The notes beneath the pieces were generated by a model. The model made no database searches and had not been told where the DNA came from. It was given only the letters and a program-made list of their open reading frames with translations. A DNA stretch of 64,000 nucleotides from Ovis canadensis. Its lineage: Eukaryota; Chordata; Mammalia; Artiodactyla; Bovidae. Of the stretch, positions 60,201 to 64,000 are shown one piece after another (within the stretch, counting starts at the first letter, position 1; each line of letters starts with the position of its first letter). The stretch is taken from NCBI RefSeq assembly GCF_042477335.2, contig NC_091251.1:87373501-87437500 (forward strand), read 5' to 3'. Made by a program: the position numbers and the translations under genes.

Positions 60201-63200
60201 TGGGGTCCATAGTGCTAGACTTTTTTTCTTTTTAAATCATTTTGACAGTTCCCTTGCTTTCTCTGTGGTTTCCTTTCCTATTTCTCCCTAACATCTTTTC
60301 TCCTGAGCTTTGGTCTCTGGTCTAGGAACCTTCTCTTTACTCTCTCAGATGCTGAGCACACATATACTCAGTCTCTGATGAAACCTACAGGGCATGTCCC
60401 GGGTCTCCTCTAACCCTAACGTTCCCTCTGCCCTCCTTTCGCCCTTTGTTTCTCTTTCTTTTGTTTGGCTCCACTGTCACGCTTCATGTGAGGGACCATA
60501 CCGCTGAAACCTAAAGTACTGCAGCAGTCTCCACACTGTAGTCATGCCCTCAAATTAATCTTCTGGAAACACACCATCCTGCCACTCCTTTGCTACTCCT
60601 TATGCGATGTACTTGCCCTGTTCCGTTTCACTGTTTTTATTCGTGCAGTTTCCTTTACTTAACTTGTCCCTTTCACTATGTTCATGCTAACTAAATCTTA
60701 CCTCTTTTAAGCTGTACTTAAATTGTGTCTCCTTCTGCTTCGTAGTAATCCAGCCCTTTTTTGAACTCTTCTTGTATCTATTGCAGCCCCCAACTCGTGA
60801 CTAGCCAATTGGTTAGTTCCATCTCAGCCTGATGATCCCAAGGAGTCCTCATTCTCAGCTGCTGTGACTTACTTCCCTTAGCCTCACCCCACTCCAGCCT
60901 CCATCTTATTCCAATAGTAGTTCAGGTTCAGGGTGGGATTCCCAGCGTTGGTAATATTTTGCTTTGTTTGAAATGTCTTATGAGAAATTTAAATCAGAAG
61001 TAGGCAGACGAGGACTTACAGTGGTCCCGTGGTTAAGACTGCGTGCTTCCACTGCAGGGGCCTCAGGGACACTCCCTGGTCAGGGAAGTTCTGCATGCCA
61101 CGGGGTGTGCAAAAGAGAAGAAGGCAGAATAGCATAGTAGTCTTCAGTTCTCAGCCTCAGTTTGCTTTATTTGTACCTCTCAGGACTATTTGGAAGCAAA
61201 TCCCAACATTTACTACTTCTGTAAATATTTCAGTATGAAGCTCTAAAAGATAAAGATTCTGTTTGTAAACAGATTCATTTTTAACAATGTTGTTAAAATA
61301 AGATTTTCTGATGGCAAGTGTCGAGGGGAAAGTAGAGACATATGTACAGTTTAAATGGAAAATAAGTTGTACGTGATTACAGGCATCCTGTATTTTTTAT
61401 ATCACCCTAAAATTCATTAAAAGGGCTATATATTTACCTTTGTAAAGAAGAAGGAAACTGAGACGGCTTTTTCTTTGTCTGTGGACCAGGGAAGGAGAGG
61501 ACTGAGGGTCAGAATTAGCAGGTAGTAATAGAGGGAAGAGGCCTATGGGACCCTCAACGTAAAACACAGGATCTGATCTTGCCCAAAGGGGATTCCACCC
61601 ATCCCAGCATTTCTTCCAGATCACTCCCCACAGGCTTTGCCCAGGTGGAATCTTTGAAGATCTCTGTGAATGACTAGGGGGAATTCTGATTCTCCTAACT
61701 TGGCCAGTTTGGGTGAAAAGTGTCCTGATCCCATAGTCTTGGCAGCATGAGAAGATATGTTCCTGGCATCCCAAGTGAGAATTCTAGGCATATTTTCCCA
61801 CAGAAACACTTCTCTGTGTGGTTAGATTCTATAGGACTTGTACAGTATAAATTTAAAAGACTCTCTGGATTTCCCTGGGAACCTAACTGCTTTGTGTAAT
61901 GTTACTTCTGTGGGAAACTGCTTCTGCATTCCAAATAATTGACCTGCAATGAAATTTGGATTCCATACTGCCTATAAATTAAAGATTATAGGTATAATCA
62001 GTCTTACTGATGTAACAGTTTTTCCAGATTATACCATATGTTAGGTTTTTTCTTTCTGTCAAGTTACACTGTAAATTTTGCAAGGTCAGACCTTGTTCTT
62101 GCCTTTTCCCATGTCTGCCAGTGTGCCTGGCATATTACAGAGCCTTTAGGCACTTAAAGAAAACTTGTCATTGGGTAGGTTGGTAGAAAATTCAAATAGT
62201 TGTCTAGCTTCACATATTTTCCCATATTGGCTTTATTATTATTTTCTTCTTCTTTTCCAGTGAGAGGTTGACATTCTACTAATAATGTCTAGTGAGTAAA
62301 AGCAGAATTTGAAAAACCTTGGAGAGAGTGGATTTTAACTATTTTTGATTAATGAGACTCTTATTTGTTTGCAGAGCTCTAGCCTCTATTTCTACTGTGT
62401 GAGTGGAATAGACTATAAAATTAAATGTGGTCTTTTAAGAAACAGTCTTTCTGCTACTGTAACTAAGTCCTCCTGCTGAACTCTCTAGCAAGAAATGGTA
62501 GCAGTTGCTGGTTCTGAGTCTTTGTACTGTAGTCACTATTTACCTCTGTGACCCTCTCTAGTGACTGTTCAGACCCATGAAACTCAAACTGCCTTGACTG
62601 ATCAATTTCCAGGCAGCCAGCAATCTCAATGTCAGGTGTGGAAATACTAACAGATTTAGTGTAGATGCTTGTTTTCCTAAAGAAGATAAAAGGTTTTTGA
62701 GTAAAAGATTTGAAAGAAATATGTTTCTATAGTTTATGACCATATTACAAATTCTAGAAAGGAACAGCTATAAAAACAGAACTTTTCCCTAAGGATTTTT
62801 GCTTTAAACAAAATACCTTCTGTCGCCAGTCTGGACATTTGTTAAGTCCAGGAAACATAAAACTCCTTAGAAAGATCAAATTCTAGAAAACTAGCTATCT
62901 AAATATGAGACATGAGATACTAGTGGATTTAACATAATTGTTTATTTTTTCTGGAGTTATAAAAGCCTTTTGGGTTTGGAAATGTTTTCCCCTTTTTTGT
63001 TGTTTTAAAAATCGTTTCTGTTGCATATTAGCGTTGAATAATTTAGAAAGGAACGGCTCTAAGACCAGAAATTTGTCCTCAGGGGCGCACACTCAAATTG
63101 TTTCATTACTTTAAATGGCAGCACTAAGTAAGCCCAGTATATGTGTTTTCTAAATCCAGGAAATAGCCATGCCTTTCCAAGATGACATTCTTGTATACAT

Positions 63201-63523
63201 AGTAATTACAGCATAGAGTATCAGCATGTATTCAATTTATATAAAGAAAATGTTGTGGGATACACAGACTAAACCTAAGACTTCACTTATAGGAAGAAAG
63301 TTGAAGAAATTGATGTACTGTACAGATAGTATATCCATGACAATTTACAGAGGACAGGTTTACCAGAGAAAGTTATGAAGGCTGTTTCTGCTGGTTCCTC
63401 AAGGTAATTGTGCACTTTCTCTTGTTCCAGGAATATACCATGCTGTGTCTGTTATGTGGTAAAGCCGAAGATACTATCAGCATTCTCCCGGATGACCCCC
63501 GACAAATGACTCTGTTATTCTAA
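48245..63523 (+). CDS. CHURC1: CHURC1, protein Churchill, four coding exons (gene-level entry)
   Basis: The coding exons 48245-48283, 55814-55949, 57936-58006 and 63431-63523 join in frame to a 112-residue protein ending in TAA, the usual length of mammalian Churchill. The protein is cysteine-rich: Cys 2, 5, 17, 30, 33, 61, 64, 88 and 91 and His 59, 65, 66 and 71 form the CxxC-type pairs expected of its multi-zinc fold. The family is known as a small zinc-binding nuclear factor, first described in the chick as an FGF-induced activator in neural fate choice; its mammalian role is less clear. Introns are 7.5, 2.0 and 5.4 kb and all use GT-AG sites. Every exon is open, so the gene looks functional. 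FNTB, the usual downstream neighbour, with which read-through transcripts are known in human, is not seen and probably lies beyond the window. Identity rests on the recalled human sequence, which differs at only a few residues. Confidence 0.97.
49250..49525 (+). mobile_element. L1 ORF2-end fragment split by a Bov-tA
   Basis: 'gaatgttcataacagcattg' before and 'tagaatggaacgccatgag' after the SINE at 49353-49470 are L1 ORF2-end wording. Confidence 0.6.
49353..49470 (-). mobile_element. Bov-tA fragment nested in L1
   Basis: Reverse copy, 'gccgctaagtcgtgtccg' to 'tactggagtgggctgcca'; lacks the head. Confidence 0.85.
49787..49890 (+). mobile_element. CHR-like SINE, internally shortened
   Basis: 'gggagttccctgcctcc' to an A10 tail followed by ATATATATATAT. 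Confidence 0.78.
49905..51100. other. Unique sequence in CHURC1 intron 1
   Basis: Nothing recognised; A- and T-runs near 49996 and 50345. Confidence 0.5.
51107..51281 (+). mobile_element. Bov-tA SINE with internal deletion
   Basis: Head intact; about 30 bases of the middle are missing between 'gaagatcccct' and 'ccagtattc'. Confidence 0.88.
51652..51856 (-). mobile_element. Bov-tA SINE with 12-bp target-site duplication
   Basis: Reverse copy bracketed by AGCCATACAGAA at 51640-51651 and 51857-51868. Confidence 0.94.
51993..52188 (-). mobile_element. Bov-tA SINE, diverged
   Basis: Reverse copy from 'gctcagtcatgcctgcc' to 'atcacctgggaagccc'; more mutated than its neighbours. Confidence 0.86.
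52333..52470 (+). mobile_element. CHR-like SINE
   Basis: 'gggactgtcctggtggtcc' to 'aaccaaataaataaat'. An A12 run just upstream may be an older tail. Confidence 0.85.
52480..53500. other. Unique AT-rich sequence in CHURC1 intron 1
   Basis: Nothing recognised. Confidence 0.5.
53505..54957 (+). mobile_element. BovB LINE fragment (copy 3), degenerate
   Basis: The longest BovB copy here, covering the reverse transcriptase domain to the 3' end but broken by several frameshifts. The catalytic motif at 54201-54212 reads YAHD, not YADD, so one catalytic aspartate is lost. A 23-base segment at 53837-53859 recurs at 53895-53917, a local duplication within the RT region. It lies in CHURC1 intron 1 in the sense orientation. 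Confidence 0.9.
54980..55090 (+). mobile_element. L1-type 3' end fragment
   Basis: Last 110 bases of a LINE 3' UTR ('tgtataactgaatcacttt' to 'aatcaactatacttcag'); same family as the element at the start of the window. Confidence 0.7.
55095..55813. other. Unique AT-rich sequence before CHURC1 exon 2
   Basis: Nothing recognised except the TTTTAG acceptor at its end. Confidence 0.55.
55814..55949 (+). CDS. CHURC1: CHURC1 coding exon 2
   Basis: This 136-nt exon follows a TTTTAG acceptor and ends in GAT C|GTAAGT, splitting the His59 codon after its first base. It encodes residues 14-58, including Cys17 and the CAVC pair at 30-33, followed by an acidic loop (KEEDGEE). It is fully open and nearly identical to the recalled human protein. 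Confidence 0.96.
56571..56842 (+). mobile_element. Bov-A2 SINE with target-site duplication
   Basis: Both monomers present; AGACTTTAGTG before and AGACTTTACTG after (one mismatch). Tail of about four CAG units. Confidence 0.93.
57095..57500 (+). mobile_element. MIR SINE split by a Bov-tA
   Basis: 'aggctctggagtgagaaag' to 'taacttggcgtggtcttcc' on the left and 'gataagaatagtatctacc' to 'cacataataagcactc' on the right are the two halves of one MIR. Confidence 0.78.
57228..57411 (+). mobile_element. Bov-tA SINE nested in MIR
   Basis: Starts 'gggcttccctggtggctc' and has a small deletion in the head; a short CAAAGG repeat flanks it. Confidence 0.9.
57936..58006 (+). CDS. CHURC1: CHURC1 coding exon 3
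   Basis: The 71-nt exon completes His59 and encodes the CKNCHH zinc-ligand cluster and the [12 protein letters not shown] segment, ending at a CAG|GTAAAT donor in phase 0. The acceptor is the tandem CAGCAG (57930-57935 region). The second CAG gives the conserved Asp-His-Leu-Cys; the first would replace His59 by Pro-Asp. The downstream site is chosen because it restores the conserved residue. Confidence 0.96.
59860..60800 (+). mobile_element. Old L2-like pyrimidine-rich remnant
   Basis: CT-rich text resembling the L2 coding region, very diverged, with a small internal repeat of 'ttcactttactttc' near 60,018-60,075. Confidence 0.4.
61011..61112 (+). mobile_element. CHR-like SINE, short
   Basis: 'gacttacagtggtcccgtgg' to 'gcatgccacggggtgtgc'; the A tail is degenerate. 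Confidence 0.75.
61115..63425. other. Unique AT-rich sequence in CHURC1 intron 3
   Basis: No repeat or exon recognised in 2.3 kb. Confidence 0.5.
63431..63523 (+). CDS. CHURC1: CHURC1 coding exon 4 with stop codon
   Basis: After a TTCCAG acceptor the exon encodes the last 30 residues: the final CxxC pair (Cys88, Cys91), then the conserved [13 protein letters not shown] tail and TAA at 63521-63523. No AATAAA is visible in the remaining 477 bases, so the poly(A) site probably lies beyond the window or uses a variant signal. Confidence 0.96.
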   Translation, partial: EYTMLCLLCGKAEDTISILPDDPRQMTLLF

Positions 63524-64000
63524 GGATCCTTCTGCAGTTCTGTAATAACACTGTTGTGTTGGTTTACAATGCAGCAAGCCCGATGATTTGCTTAGCTTAT
63601 AATGGAAATTATTTGCATATTATTTTTTGCTGCTTAGACTCACCTGTTCTTTGAAAGAAAAAGAGTTCCCTGGCAGTCCAGTTTTTAGGACTTGGCACTT
63701 TCACTGCTGTGGCCAGGGTTCAGTCCCTGGCTGGGAAACTAAGACCCCACAAGCTGTATAGTGCAGGCCCCACTGCCCCCACAAAAAAAGTAATTTAGGA
63801 AATTGCTGAGCTCTTCTACTAAAGTTCCCAGTGCATATCAGTGCAGCCAGAATGAGGCATCTTTGTTAGCTGTTATGTGGCTGAAAAATAACTAGGATGG
63901 AAAGCACATCTAGTGCCCACATCTTGGTTCCAACAAAAGGAATCTAGGACTCCTTGGAGAAGTGACTGAGTCTAGGACTGGGGCAGTAAATATACAAGAT
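63524..64000 (+). other. CHURC1: CHURC1 3' UTR or downstream sequence
   Basis: Sequence after the CHURC1 stop, with a CHR-like SINE at 63662-63788. An octamer-like ATTTGCAT lies near 63609. I see no AATAAA or ATTAAA in an obvious position, so how much is untranslated exon cannot be told. Confidence 0.5.
63662..63788 (+). mobile_element. CHR-like SINE in CHURC1 3' region
   Basis: 'gagttccctggcagtcc' to a short A7 tail. It lies 139 bases after the stop and would be part of the 3' UTR if the transcript extends this far. Confidence 0.82.

Larger units (their letters stand above)
58007..63430 (+). other. CHURC1: CHURC1 intron 3
   Basis: GT-AG intron of 5,424 bases. Apart from an L2-like pyrimidine-rich tract near 59.9-60.8 kb and one CHR-like SINE near 61.0 kb, it holds no recognised feature; 61.1-63.4 kb is AT-rich unique sequence. 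Confidence 0.9.

Overview
This window is ordinary nuclear DNA of a pecoran ruminant, most probably a bovid (cattle, sheep, goat or a close relative). The evidence is the dense set of ruminant repeats: BovB (RTE-type) LINE fragments, about twenty-five Bov-tA SINEs, five Bov-A2-type SINEs with (CAG)n tails, about fourteen older tRNA-derived SINEs called 'CHR-like' here, and a probable solo bovine-type LTR. L1, L2 and MIR remnants common to mammals lie underneath. I assigned families by eye; exact subfamilies would need RepeatMasker.

The one protein gene that can be read with certainty is CHURC1 (Churchill, a small zinc-binding protein), on the + strand. Its four coding exons at 48245-48283, 55814-55949, 57936-58006 and 63431-63523 join in frame to 112 codons, with canonical splice sites and no damage. 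A TATA-less promoter with NRF1-like, TCTCGCGA and ETS motifs lies directly upstream. An in-frame upstream ATG at 48164 could add 27 residues.

About 29 kb upstream is a strong CpG island (about 18.4-19.5 kb). On the minus strand it holds a TATA-like box, two GATA motifs, a CACCC box and a consensus splice donor. In other mammals CHURC1 has SPTB (erythroid beta-spectrin) as its divergent neighbour at a similar distance, so I infer that this is the SPTB promoter and non-coding first exon, that 1-19,004 is SPTB intron 1, and that 19.5-48.1 kb is the SPTB-CHURC1 intergenic region. No SPTB coding exon was recognised.

Layout: 1-19 kb, inferred SPTB intron with L1, L2, MIR, SINEs and a BovB fragment at 12.6-14.0 kb; 18.4-19.5 kb, CpG island; 19.5-48.1 kb, intergenic DNA holding an IFT22 (RABL5) retrocopy at 30.19-30.68 kb, a possible degenerate pseudogene at 30.75-31.97 kb, a nested L1/LTR/SINE stack at 32.0-33.8 kb and a BovB inside an L2 at 46.0-47.0 kb; 48.1-64 kb, CHURC1, whose introns carry further repeats and a third BovB at 53.5-54.95 kb.

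I see no novel gene system. The notable items are genome-evolution features: an oligo(T)-only insertion flanked by 15-bp direct repeats, a 28-bp perfect palindrome, a recent 56-bp tandem duplication, several insertion stacks dated by target-site duplications, and two CHURC1 details (upstream in-frame start, NAGNAG acceptor).
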